Positions 18,279 to 26,868 of a stretch of 64,000 nucleotides of DNA are shown here, in pieces. Every line of letters begins with the position of its first letter. The stretch's first letter is position 1. The DNA is from JAWPMT01 sp965242775. GTDB lineage: Bacteria; Bacteroidota; Bacteroidia; Cytophagales; Cyclobacteriaceae. The position numbers were made by a program, and so were the translations under genes. The notes under the pieces are model-generated. The model did no database searches, was not told where the DNA came from, and worked only from the letters and a program-made list of their open reading frames with translations. The stretch spans positions 310,001 to 374,000 of the forward strand of contig CBDETI010000005.1 in the NCBI GenBank assembly GCA_965242775.1, given 5' to 3'.

Positions 18279-18986
18279 ATGAAAACATTCAAACTTAGTA
18301 TTGTCGTGCTATCTCTCCTGATCATCAAAGTAACAGCGGTCGCTCAGGAAGCTGCTGGTATGAAAACCATTTCCCTCAAAAAGGGGCAGGTCTTTGATCT
18401 GCTGCTGCTAAATACACGGACCGGTGTGGAAGAGAAGAGAAAAGCCTATTTCGACGAAGTGTTTCCCATGGCTACTGCTGGAGGATACAATTACATACCA
18501 GGATATAAAGTAACTGAAACGCCAACACAAGGTAATTACTATCCTGATTTCCTCGCCTTAGCCTCTTGGAACAGTCATGCCGACATGACTCAAACTATGA
18601 AGAAAATAAAGGATGGGGTGGCTGATTTCGACCAGCGAAGGCGCGAGATATGGTCTACCTTCAACATTACGCATTTTACGATGACGGAGGACATTATATT
18701 CACAACAGATCCTGGAAAATGTCAGGTCGTGACTATGTACTGGAGGAAAAGCGATAAGTCATTCAACGCCTTCAAAAAATCTTGGCTTGAAGAGGCTAAG
18801 AAAAAAGGTGCTGATGTGAAATTTGTCCTGACTGGTGGAGAATCGCCTATGCAATATTATCACAATCCGGATGTCGTATTTTTGACGGAGTGGGACGACA
18901 AGAATACTTTCGATCAATTTCTTGCTACTTACTCGGAAATGGATCACTCCGGGATCCTGAAAGTGAATGAATTCATTGTAAAATAA
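18279..18986 (+). CDS. Exported dimeric alpha/beta-barrel-like protein, family unrecognised
   Basis: A 235-residue protein. ATG 18279 begins a clear signal peptide (about 1-23, cleavage after AVA/AQ); an in-frame ATG at 18210 would extend the N-terminus and overlap no gene, but spoils the signal. Two similar halves (about 35-130 and 150-235) each show strand-helix patterns ending in a WNSHADMTQTMK or WDDKNTFDQFLATY segment, as in DUF1330/NIPSNAP-type ferredoxin-like barrels. This suggests two fused barrel domains. Function unknown. A strong hairpin follows. Confidence 0.65.
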   Translation: MKTFKLSIVVLSLLIIKVTAVAQEAAGMKTISLKKGQVFDLLLLNTRTGVEEKRKAYFDEVFPMATAGGYNYIPGYKVTETPTQGNYYPDFLALASWNSHADMTQTMKKIKDGVADFDQRRREIWSTFNITHFTMTEDIIFTTDPGKCQVVTMYWRKSDKSFNAFKKSWLEEAKKKGADVKFVLTGGESPMQYYHNPDVVFLTEWDDKNTFDQFLATYSEMDHSGILKVNEFIVK

Positions 18987-19000
18987 AACTGAATGACTTG

Positions 19001-19029
19001 GTCTGCTCCGGCGCTAGGCAGGAGCAGAC
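19001..19029 (+). terminator. Strong hairpin, probable terminator
   Basis: GTCTGCTCC (19001-19009) pairs perfectly with GGAGCAGAC (19021-19029) around an 11-base loop. It lies 15 bases after the preceding stop and 16 bases before the AraC-type gene. No T-tract follows. Confidence 0.6.
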
Positions 19030-19044
19030 GAATTGTCCATTTTG

Positions 19045-20148
19045 ATGATGCAATTTTTCCTTGAGCAACTAGTTTACTTCGCCTTTTTTCAGTGCCTTTT
19101 CCTGATGCTGATCTACGCATTTTCAGTAAACTACCGGGCTCGTATCAATGCGTATGTGGCGGTTTTGATCGCAGTACTTTTCATTGGGTTATTGGGAAGA
19201 ATCTTGTTTATGTCCGACATTTTCGGACGCAATTTTCGGCTAATATCGCTTTCGGAGTGCGCAACCTTGCTCTTTGGTTCGACGGTATATTTGTTTACAA
19301 AATCATCTCTGCAAAGCCGAAACTATAGCCGAGAGGAGCTTTGGCATTACCTACCTGCGGTATTTTATATCACCTTCGTATTCTTCGCATTTGTTTATCC
19401 TTCGGATGAAGTCCTGGGTGAGCGGATAGAAAGCGGAGAGCTATTTCGTACCATTAGCATTTTTGTCGGTTTTGGGTTGGTTTTTAACTTCTATTATTGG
19501 ATAAAAAGCCTGCGACTCTTTATTCAATTTCGTCGGGAATTGGTCAATGAGGTCAGTTATACCGTCAAGAGCCGGTTCTACCTCCATTTCTTGATCACTA
19601 TAGGACTGGTACTGTGCTTCTGGCTCGCCATCTACCTTCTTAGTCTTTTGGGACACGACATGTTGGAAAGATCCCTCAGGCCTTACATTTGGTTAAGCCT
19701 TGCGTTTATCGTCCTCTTTATCACTTTTTACGGGCTGCGTTCCCCTGAATTGTTTCTTGTGGTGCAGGTATTGGACACCAGGAAGTACGTGAGATCCAAA
19801 CTGTCTAATGCGGACCTGGACAACCTGAAAATGAAACTGGATGCCTTGATGGAAGAAAAGAAACCATATCTCAATAGAAAGCTTCTTAAGGCGGAGTTAG
19901 CTGACATGTTGGGTGTGAGCAACCCCGAACTGGCCAGGCTACTCAATGAAAGAATTGGTATGAACTTCTTCGAATACGTCAATTACCATCGGATCAAAGA
20001 GTTTGTGGAAATATCAGGATCAGATCGGGCGAAGATGTTGACATTTTTTGGTCTGGCCCAAGAAGTGGGGTTCAACTCGAAGACAACCTTCAACAGTGCG
20101 TTTAAAAAAGTGATGGGGAAGTCGCCCAAGGAATATTTTAACTCGTAA
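19045..20148 (+). CDS. Membrane-bound AraC-type transcriptional regulator
   Basis: A 367-residue protein; ATG 19045 is chosen over TTG 19033. Six or seven transmembrane helices occupy about residues 5-235. The C-terminal AraC helix-turn-helix pair is at about 265-367: LLKAELADMLGVSNPELARLLNERIGMNFFEYVNYHRI, then LAQEVGFNSKTTFNSAFKKVMGKSPKEY. This 7TM-AraC architecture is typical of Bacteroidota. Its target is not clear; the S41-OmpA gene is convergent with it. Confidence 0.9.
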   Translation: MMQFFLEQLVYFAFFQCLFLMLIYAFSVNYRARINAYVAVLIAVLFIGLLGRILFMSDIFGRNFRLISLSECATLLFGSTVYLFTKSSLQSRNYSREELWHYLPAVFYITFVFFAFVYPSDEVLGERIESGELFRTISIFVGFGLVFNFYYWIKSLRLFIQFRRELVNEVSYTVKSRFYLHFLITIGLVLCFWLAIYLLSLLGHDMLERSLRPYIWLSLAFIVLFITFYGLRSPELFLVVQVLDTRKYVRSKLSNADLDNLKMKLDALMEEKKPYLNRKLLKAELADMLGVSNPELARLLNERIGMNFFEYVNYHRIKEFVEISGSDRAKMLTFFGLAQEVGFNSKTTFNSAFKKVMGKSPKEYFNS

Positions 20149-20265
20149 CTTCCGAGAAACACTGAAGTCGGTCATCAGCATATTTTGCCGAGCAGAGCAC
20201 TTATTAAGGGAGAGGGCCATTACGGTTTAACTGGCTGTAAAAAAATATTGGGCGTTTTCTCCAGT

Positions 20266-22197
20266 TCATCCACCGACCTTGATCAACTCGACCCGGCGAT
20301 TCTTTCTCCGCCCTTCGTCGGAATCATTGCTAGTCAGTGGCTCACGGGTGCCGCGGCCTTCAAAGGTTAAGCTGGCCGCGTCGAACCCCTTTCCAATAAA
20401 GTAATCATAGACGCTTCTGGCTCGTTTCCTGGATAGTTCTTCATTGAATTGTTCGGTGCCTATGTTATCCGTATGACCTACGATGTTGAGTTGCAGGAGT
20501 GGGTAATCTGCCAATACATCAATTAGACCATCCAAATAAGCGGTTCCTTCCGGTTGAAGTCTATAGCTATCGAATTCGAATTCAATAGGAGATAAATGTA
20601 TTCTGCGGGAATGCGTATTTGGCTCTTGGAGATAATCGTCAATTTCATCCGTAGAGACATATTTATCGATATTAGAAAGTGGTAGCCCATAAACTCTGGC
20701 GACATCAAATCCAGGTGAAGCCCCATTAAGATCCAACCCTACGATTTTCACATAGTTTACGGCCGTTGTGAAGCCAATATCCGCTAAATCCAATGCATTT
20801 GTGGCACCTCCATTGGCAATGCCCAGCTCTTCGTAGGTAATCCCATTGGTGCTGACATATATGGCTGCCTGATCACCAGTTTCGCCAATCTCCTCAATAA
20901 AAAGGTCGTCCTGACCAGGCACATCTATGACAAAGTTGTCGGTGAACTGAACCGTGAGATAGCTATCTTTAGGGAGGGTGACGTAATAATAGTTGTTGCC
21001 AAGGACCATCTTTGGATCGATGGTCCTGAGTACAGTATCGGTAAGAAATAGGCTGTTGGCTCCGTAAAACGTATCATGTCGATCATTCCACTTAACATAT
21101 TCTGCATCCACCAGGAGGTCCGCATACTTCGATTGTTCCAAGCCCAGGATCCTCTTCAATTCCCGAATGGAGTAGTTAAGCGAATTGATGAGCGCTGAAC
21201 TGCTTGTAGACGCTTTGAATTGCTCCAGGGCGTTAACATGCGCTGCAGTCAATGCCTGATCTTCGGATATCTTGATATCAGGAACCACACCAGTTCCTTC
21301 CCAATTGGTTTTTGTCACCGGATTGATGGCTCGACCCTGCGGCATCCAGACATTGAACCTGTCGCTAAGTTGTACAATTCCTCCGGGGTGTGCACCGCCT
21401 CCGGTCGTTTCTCCAATGATAGTCGCTCGTTTCAGGTTTTGGAGGTTGTAGGCAAATTCTTCCGCCGCAGAAAAAGTACGGTAGCTGGTGAGAATGTACA
21501 GGTCAATATCTGGCCGCTTGCGGTTTCCCGCGATATGTGGTAACGTCCACGTTTCGGTGGTAACATTCGAGGGTCGCCAGTAAAAGCTATTGAGGTGCAC
21601 GGGCGCTTCCCCAAAGAAGTAGCTAGACAGGAGCTGGATCATTGTCGGAGATCCTCCTGAATTATTACGAAGGTCAATGATAAGCGCATCTGATTTCATA
21701 AGAAAGCTCATTGCTTTATGCGCAGCCTTAGCGGCAAATTCCGTCTCCATGAAAGCCCTCAAATCCAAATATCCGACCCAGCCTTCTAACATCTTGACTG
21801 TCTCAAAACCAAAATTTTGATCTTGCATCTCCTTCATTTGCTTCTGGAGGCGACGCTCATGCTCACTTTCAGATTCGTTTGGCGCCTCCGTCGATTTAGT
21901 TGGCGTAGAAATGACCCGCAAATGTTTGTCCTGACTGATGGCCTGGAGGTCGGCGGTTAGTTGGTCAGCAAATGCGTGGGGATTCAAAAACTGGTCGTAG
22001 CCGCCAGTATGCAACTTTTCGTTGAGGTGCTTGGCCATATCCTCGGCTACCTCCGGAAAGACATATAATTGCTGGAGTTTTTCATCCAAGGAATTAACAA
22101 TCCCTGCCTTTTCGGATTTAGTCAAGGCTTGCGCCGTGCATTTTATGAAAGAAAAGCAAAGTAGCCCCAATAAAATGGTGATAGTTCTGGGAAGCAT
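20266..22197 (-). CDS. S41 tail-specific protease fused to OmpA-like peptidoglycan-binding domain
   Basis: A 643-residue exported protein (signal peptide about 1-22). Residues about 30-330 are an IRBP-type S41 protease: His92 in DKHLRV, the NNSGG motif, catalytic Ser243 in TSYRTFSAAEEFAY and GETTGGGAHPGG. There is no PDZ domain. Residues about 380-505 form a beta-sandwich of the type seen in surface OmpA proteins (LTVQFTDNFVIDVPGQDDLFIEE). Residues 535-643 are an OmpA domain with the peptidoglycan motif GHTDNIG and Arg592. The fusion would tether a protease to the cell wall. This combination is unusual. It is convergent with the AraC regulator and divergent from the copper operon. Confidence 0.85.
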   Translation of the reverse strand: MLPRTITILLGLLCFSFIKCTAQALTKSEKAGIVNSLDEKLQQLYVFPEVAEDMAKHLNEKLHTGGYDQFLNPHAFADQLTADLQAISQDKHLRVISTPTKSTEAPNESESEHERRLQKQMKEMQDQNFGFETVKMLEGWVGYLDLRAFMETEFAAKAAHKAMSFLMKSDALIIDLRNNSGGSPTMIQLLSSYFFGEAPVHLNSFYWRPSNVTTETWTLPHIAGNRKRPDIDLYILTSYRTFSAAEEFAYNLQNLKRATIIGETTGGGAHPGGIVQLSDRFNVWMPQGRAINPVTKTNWEGTGVVPDIKISEDQALTAAHVNALEQFKASTSSSALINSLNYSIRELKRILGLEQSKYADLLVDAEYVKWNDRHDTFYGANSLFLTDTVLRTIDPKMVLGNNYYYVTLPKDSYLTVQFTDNFVIDVPGQDDLFIEEIGETGDQAAIYVSTNGITYEELGIANGGATNALDLADIGFTTAVNYVKIVGLDLNGASPGFDVARVYGLPLSNIDKYVSTDEIDDYLQEPNTHSRRIHLSPIEFEFDSYRLQPEGTAYLDGLIDVLADYPLLQLNIVGHTDNIGTEQFNEELSRKRARSVYDYFIGKGFDAASLTFEGRGTREPLTSNDSDEGRRKNRRVELIKVGG

Positions 22198-22412
22198 GTC
22201 CTTAAAGATCGGTTGACTTACATCAAAAACGAAAGATCAAACAATTTCAATATGGTCTCCTTGGATTAATGTGGTAGGTATTCAAGTGCAACCAAGCTCC
22301 CAGATCTAGCAGACTCGTGCCTCGCATCCCGGCATCTGGCTGATAAAATAGGGCTGTGAAATTGACTTTAATCATTATTGCTGGACACGTCCGACGCTAG
22401 AATTGTACTGTG

Positions 22413-22790
22413 ATGAGACGCTCGATAGCAATCATATTGTTAGGCGGGGTTTTTACCCATTTGTTTTATAGCTCCGGGTTTCTGATTGATTATTATGTGA
22501 ATACCGATGCTTACAAAGAGTTATGTGAAAATCGGGACAAGCCCATGCTAAACTGTGATGGGAAATGCATTTTAGCCCAAAAGATCGAAGCCGCAAATCG
22601 GGAGAAAGGAGGGGACCAGGAAAGCACTGTTCCACCCATTCCGATCATCAGCTTACAGTACCTGCCAAGTTACTTCTGGCAGGGTTTTGACACGACTATA
22701 TCCCTGATAATTCATCAAGGACATTGGCAGGAGCCCTTTCTTAAAACGCTAGTTTACACTTTATTGAAGCCCCCAACCTCTAGTATTTGA
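22413..22790 (+). CDS. Small Cys-containing membrane protein of the copper operon
   Basis: A 125-residue protein; ATG 22413 is used although GTG 22410 directly precedes it. An N-terminal membrane helix (about 3-28) is followed by a short extracytoplasmic region with three cysteines in LCENRDKPMLNCDGKC. This resembles small Bacteroidota proteins with an N-C-x-GKC motif near metal-related TonB receptors. A proline-rich region and a second hydrophobic stretch follow. It heads the operon with the Met/His-rich lipoprotein and receptor (64-base and 24-base gaps). Metal handling is inferred from context. Confidence 0.6.
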   Translation: MRRSIAIILLGGVFTHLFYSSGFLIDYYVNTDAYKELCENRDKPMLNCDGKCILAQKIEAANREKGGDQESTVPPIPIISLQYLPSYFWQGFDTTISLIIHQGHWQEPFLKTLVYTLLKPPTSSI

Positions 22791-22854
22791 TATCACCGAC
22801 CCAAGGTTTGAGAAAGCCTTGATCACTTCTTTTTCGAACATCAAAAACTAGACA

Positions 22855-23640
22855 ATGAAAACTTTAAAACCCATATTCATACTGCTTGCGGTAGCTTTTA
22901 TCACTGCTTGCTCAGACAATGAAGACCCGAAACCTACGGTTGAGACCGACCTTAATGAGATTACTTCTATAACCCAGAATGGCATTACGGTAACTTTATT
23001 TGCCACGCAAGATTTCTTCGTAGGATACAATGCCATCACGGCCAAGATCGAAGATGAAAACGGTGGCCTTTTGAACGGTGACATTTCTGTAGTGCCCATG
23101 ATGCATATGATGAACATGGCGCATTCATGTCCGCTGGAACTTCCAAACGGCGAAACATTTCAAGAAGGCACTTTCAGTTTCAATTCTGTGTTTGTAATGC
23201 CCTCCGGCGAAATGGGTAGTTGGAGTATAGAATTTATGATCAATGGGACGGACGTAACAGTTCCAGTGGAAGTATCAGCCCCGGAATTAGTCAGGTTGGT
23301 TTCATTTACGAGCATGATGGATGAAAGTATCAAATACTTCGTTGCCTACATTGATCCCAAAGACCCTCAAGTTGGTCAAAATGACCTGGAAATTGCCGTC
23401 TACACAAAGGCGAGTATGATGGACTGGCCTGCCGTGGCAGGAATGGAATTTGAATTGGAGCCATGGATGATGAGTATGGATCACGGGTCGCCCAATAATG
23501 TTGCTCCAGTACACATTGAGAATGGTCATTACAGGGGAATAGTCAATTTCACGATGACAGGTGACTGGCAGGTACGGCTTACCATGATGGATAATGGAAA
23601 TACCTATGGTACACCGTACTTTGACCTGTACTTTCAATAG
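22855..23640 (+). CDS. Met/His-rich YtkA/FixH-like lipoprotein, probable copper binder
   Basis: A 261-residue lipoprotein (signal 1-18, lipobox ITAC, Cys19). Two tandem YtkA-like immunoglobulin-type domains cover about 40-140 and 145-261. The first carries the cluster MMHMMNMAHSCP (82-93) and the second WMMSMDHGSP (204-213); such Met/His clusters bind Cu(I)/Cu(II) in known chaperones. ENGHYRGIVNFTMTGDWQVRLTM is the typical YtkA strand. The product probably gathers copper at the cell surface or periplasm for the receptor encoded 24 bases downstream. Binding is inferred. Confidence 0.75.
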   Translation: MKTLKPIFILLAVAFITACSDNEDPKPTVETDLNEITSITQNGITVTLFATQDFFVGYNAITAKIEDENGGLLNGDISVVPMMHMMNMAHSCPLELPNGETFQEGTFSFNSVFVMPSGEMGSWSIEFMINGTDVTVPVEVSAPELVRLVSFTSMMDESIKYFVAYIDPKDPQVGQNDLEIAVYTKASMMDWPAVAGMEFELEPWMMSMDHGSPNNVAPVHIENGHYRGIVNFTMTGDWQVRLTMMDNGNTYGTPYFDLYFQ

Positions 23641-23664
23641 CAGCATGCCTTAAATCCATCAAAA

Positions 23665-25713
23665 ATGAAAAAACTCATTGTTGGATTAATTGCTTTATGG
23701 GGTGTCCAGCTATGTTTCGGCCAGTCTGAAAAGGAATTGTACGAAGCATGGCTGGATTCCATGAAGAGCGAGAAGTACATTGGAATGGTCGAGCAATTGG
23801 ACGAAGTAATCATAACTGACTCAGCATATCTGGTGCATATGCGAGATCCCAAAATGCAAATGAACATGCGGTGTACGGATCAACTGATGCATTGCCTGTC
23901 GGGAGTCAATATGATTAGAAGAGGCAACTTCGCCAACGAGCCGATGCTCCGGGGATTGACGTCCGAACGATATGTCCTGAGTATCGATGGCATGAGAATA
24001 TATGGCGCCTGTACCGATAAAATGGATCCAGCTTCTTCCTATATCGAACCTATCAATTTGCAAAGTCTGGACGTGTCCTTTGGAAGCCAAAGCAACATGA
24101 TGGGCTGTGGGACTGGGGGAAGTGTCAATTTTGGTTTGAAAAAGCCGATTTTTAATCAAGACGATCCGCTACGGATTTCTCTTCAATCTAGTTTTTCATC
24201 CGTATCTCGTGGGTTTGACAACTCATTGGATGTCAACTATTCAAAAGCTAAATGGGCCATACGCGTTTCAGGAGTGCGTAGAAAGGCAGAAAACTATAAG
24301 GATGGTAGCCGACAGGAGATCAGGTACAGCCAGTTCCAGAAGTTCAACTACGCAACTTCTATCAACTACAGAGTGAACAGTCAAAGCATCCTCGCATTTG
24401 ATTTTGTGGGTGATGATGGTCATGATATTGGCTACCCGGCGCTACCGATGGATGTGGCATTTGCCAAAGCTAAGATGTTCGGCCTTTCCTACATGACAGA
24501 CAGGCTATGGTTGATCCGAGAACCTGAAGTCAAAGTCTACCATAATTTCATTAGTCATGAAATGGACGATACCAACCGCGATTCAGTAGCCCTGCATATG
24601 GATATGCCTGGAAATACCAGGACCACAGGCGGGTTTGTGCGGGGGTTTCTGCAGCAATCAGATCAAACAACGGTGGAGATCAAAGCCGATTACCATCGGG
24701 CATTTTGGCATGCGGAGATGACCATGTATCCCAACGAATCTGGTCAACTTCCAATGTTCATGCTTACGTGGCCAGATGCACATAGGTCAATTGCGGGGAT
24801 GGAGGTGTCCCATGCCAAAGAGTTGGTGCCAGGGCATCGCCTTATTCATAGCGGCAGGGTCGAATATGTGACTTCATTTATAAGCAGCGACTTTGGTGAG
24901 CGTCAGCTTTCTGTTTTTGATAAAAGTGGTGCCGACCGGAGGAATAGTACGCTGGCCAATTTGTCAAGTCAATACTTATGGGACTTTGTGGCATCCTCAA
25001 CGGCGGACTTCACGGTTTCTTATGGTGAAAGAGTTCCATCGGTTTCGGAGCAGTATGGGTTTTACCTTTTCAATCGTCAGGATGGATACGATTACCTCGG
25101 TGACCCTGATTTGAAGAAAGAGAGAAACATCCATGTAGAACTTGGGCAAAAAACACGGAGGGGCAGCTTCCAACTTGAAACCTCGGTGTTTTCCTATTTC
25201 TTTGACAATTACATCATGGGAGTCTACGACCCGTCTCTCAGCAACATGACTATCGGTGCGCTTGGAGTGAAATGGCATCGCAACACCGGGCGGGCGAGAA
25301 TGTTTGGCGGAGAGTTGGCCTTAAGCAATCAGTTCATGCCCGGCCTAAGCAGCCGACTGGACTTGAAATACGTTTATGGCGAAGACTTTGAGGGTGAACC
25401 ACTTCCGCAGATGCCACCTTTGAAAGTAAGCTATTCGTTAAATCAAAATATCCAGGGTTGGAATATACAACCGGAGGTGGAGTGGTCGGCAAGTCAAAAC
25501 AGAATCAGCGATAAGTTCCACGAGCGATCCACAAACGCATTTGCTTTACTCAATTTGCGGGTGAGTAAGATGTTTCAAGGAGATCACTTCAGCCTGATGT
25601 TAGGTGCCGGAGTAGAAAACCTTACCAGCGTGGCTTACCGGGAACACTTTGATATCGGTCAAATCTTGAGACCGGGAAGGAACTGTTATATGCAGTGTAA
25701 GGCAAGATTCTAA
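23665..25713 (+). CDS. OprC/NosA-type copper TonB-dependent receptor
   Basis: A 682-residue outer-membrane receptor with signal peptide (1-19) and a TonB-box-like DEVIIT at 46-51. The plug (about 60-155) includes LRGLTSERYVLSIDGMRI and carries C116-TDK-M120 followed by DPASSYIEP. A second motif H298-E-M300 lies in an early barrel strand. In Pseudomonas OprC, copper is bound by exactly such a C-x3-M plus H-x-M pair, so all four ligand types are present. The plug also has the Met-rich MRDPKMQMNMRC. The remainder is a 22-strand-sized barrel. It is the third gene of the copper operon. Confidence 0.87.
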   Translation: MKKLIVGLIALWGVQLCFGQSEKELYEAWLDSMKSEKYIGMVEQLDEVIITDSAYLVHMRDPKMQMNMRCTDQLMHCLSGVNMIRRGNFANEPMLRGLTSERYVLSIDGMRIYGACTDKMDPASSYIEPINLQSLDVSFGSQSNMMGCGTGGSVNFGLKKPIFNQDDPLRISLQSSFSSVSRGFDNSLDVNYSKAKWAIRVSGVRRKAENYKDGSRQEIRYSQFQKFNYATSINYRVNSQSILAFDFVGDDGHDIGYPALPMDVAFAKAKMFGLSYMTDRLWLIREPEVKVYHNFISHEMDDTNRDSVALHMDMPGNTRTTGGFVRGFLQQSDQTTVEIKADYHRAFWHAEMTMYPNESGQLPMFMLTWPDAHRSIAGMEVSHAKELVPGHRLIHSGRVEYVTSFISSDFGERQLSVFDKSGADRRNSTLANLSSQYLWDFVASSTADFTVSYGERVPSVSEQYGFYLFNRQDGYDYLGDPDLKKERNIHVELGQKTRRGSFQLETSVFSYFFDNYIMGVYDPSLSNMTIGALGVKWHRNTGRARMFGGELALSNQFMPGLSSRLDLKYVYGEDFEGEPLPQMPPLKVSYSLNQNIQGWNIQPEVEWSASQNRISDKFHERSTNAFALLNLRVSKMFQGDHFSLMLGAGVENLTSVAYREHFDIGQILRPGRNCYMQCKARF

Positions 25714-25846
25714 TCATGATGACGAGTGGGAGACAGTCTAGCGTCGGGCCGGCTGCTCCCGTCAAATGAAAATACCTAGAAATGGGTATTGCTGATTTTC
25801 GCCACAACGTTTTATTTAACTGTTAGTATATCAAACGAATTAAGAC

Positions 25847-26773
25847 ATGGCGAAAATTAAGGAAAGCGATCTCAAATTGCTGCTTGACAATGAAGATACT
25901 CCAATAGAGGAAATTAAGGAGTTTTTCGAATACGATTATGAAAACTCGGATTCGTTCAGTCCAAGGATCAAGGTTAAGGAACGACGTGTGGTCTTCAATG
26001 AGTCGAATGCAGACGAAGGTATCATGGGGCTGGCAAACAAATTCTCAAGGAGAAGGCGCCAGAAGAAATATAAGAAGAAGGTCAACGATAATTTTTCAGG
26101 GATCAAAATAGTCTCGGAAGGTGATTCTTGGTTTCAATATCCAATTTTCTTAAAGGACATCATTGATCATTTAAATCAACAGGACGATTACGCGATCTGG
26201 AGCTTGGGCTTTGGCGGCGACTGGCTTTCGAATATCATGTATGAGCGTGAGTATGTGCGTGCTATTCAGGAAAATACGCCGGACTTTTTTCTGATCAGCG
26301 GTGGAGGCAACGATATGGTCGGAAAGAAACGCCTGGCCACCATGCTTAGATATTATGACCCGCACAGAAATGTAGAAGACTATTTGACAGAGGAGTTCGG
26401 AATATTTCTGGACGATATGAGATATTTATATACGAGGTTGTTTACCAACCTCACCCAGCAATACCCGGATATGCATATTATTAGTCATGGGTATGACTAT
26501 GCCATTCCGGACAATGAAAAGTGGTTAGGAAAGCCTATGAAACTCCGGGGTATATCGGACCGGCAATTGCAGTATGAGTTAATCCGGTTGATGCTCACCA
26601 GGTTTAATGAGGTGCTGGAGGATGTCACTTCAAATTTTGAGAAAGTCCACAAAGTGGAGAGCCTCGGAACTGTAGATCCGAATGGGTGGTACGATGAACT
26701 TCACCCAACGAGTGATTGCTTCAAACTTGTCGCCGATAAATTTCAGGCAATCATAGAGGCCAACAGGTCCTGA
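25847..26773 (+). CDS. Cytosolic SGNH/GDSL hydrolase with basic N-terminal region
   Basis: A 308-residue protein without signal peptide. The SGNH blocks are complete: Ser94 in EGDSWFQYP, Gly122-123 region GFGGDW, Asn155 in GGGNDM and Asp283/His286 in YDELHPTSD. Residues 1-85 are not part of the fold; they are acidic first and then strongly basic (SRRRRQKKYKKK at 67-78), which suggests contact with nucleic acid, lipid or a partner. The substrate is unknown. The gene stands alone, with a convergent hydrolase downstream and a shared terminator. Confidence 0.82.
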   Translation: MAKIKESDLKLLLDNEDTPIEEIKEFFEYDYENSDSFSPRIKVKERRVVFNESNADEGIMGLANKFSRRRRQKKYKKKVNDNFSGIKIVSEGDSWFQYPIFLKDIIDHLNQQDDYAIWSLGFGGDWLSNIMYEREYVRAIQENTPDFFLISGGGNDMVGKKRLATMLRYYDPHRNVEDYLTEEFGIFLDDMRYLYTRLFTNLTQQYPDMHIISHGYDYAIPDNEKWLGKPMKLRGISDRQLQYELIRLMLTRFNEVLEDVTSNFEKVHKVESLGTVDPNGWYDELHPTSDCFKLVADKFQAIIEANRS

Positions 26774-26801
26774 CAGCTTTTTATACTTATTAAACCTCGA
26801 A

Positions 26802-26820
26802 CCGGGGATTGTTTCCCCGG
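26802..26820. terminator. GC-rich bidirectional hairpin between convergent genes
   Basis: CCGGGGA (26802-26808) pairs perfectly with TCCCCGG (26814-26820) around TTGTT. It lies between the stop codons of the SGNH gene (26773) and the minus-strand serine hydrolase (26869). No long T-tract is present on either side. Confidence 0.65.
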
Positions 26821-26868
26821 CTCTACCTGCTCTCGTTAAGGGTTCGCTCTGTCAACTAGCATAACACC

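Noticed and set aside
25728..25764. Possible hairpin GGGAG...CTCCC after the copper receptor gene.
   Set aside because: The stem is only 5 bp with a long GC-rich loop and no T-tract; too weak to call a terminator.
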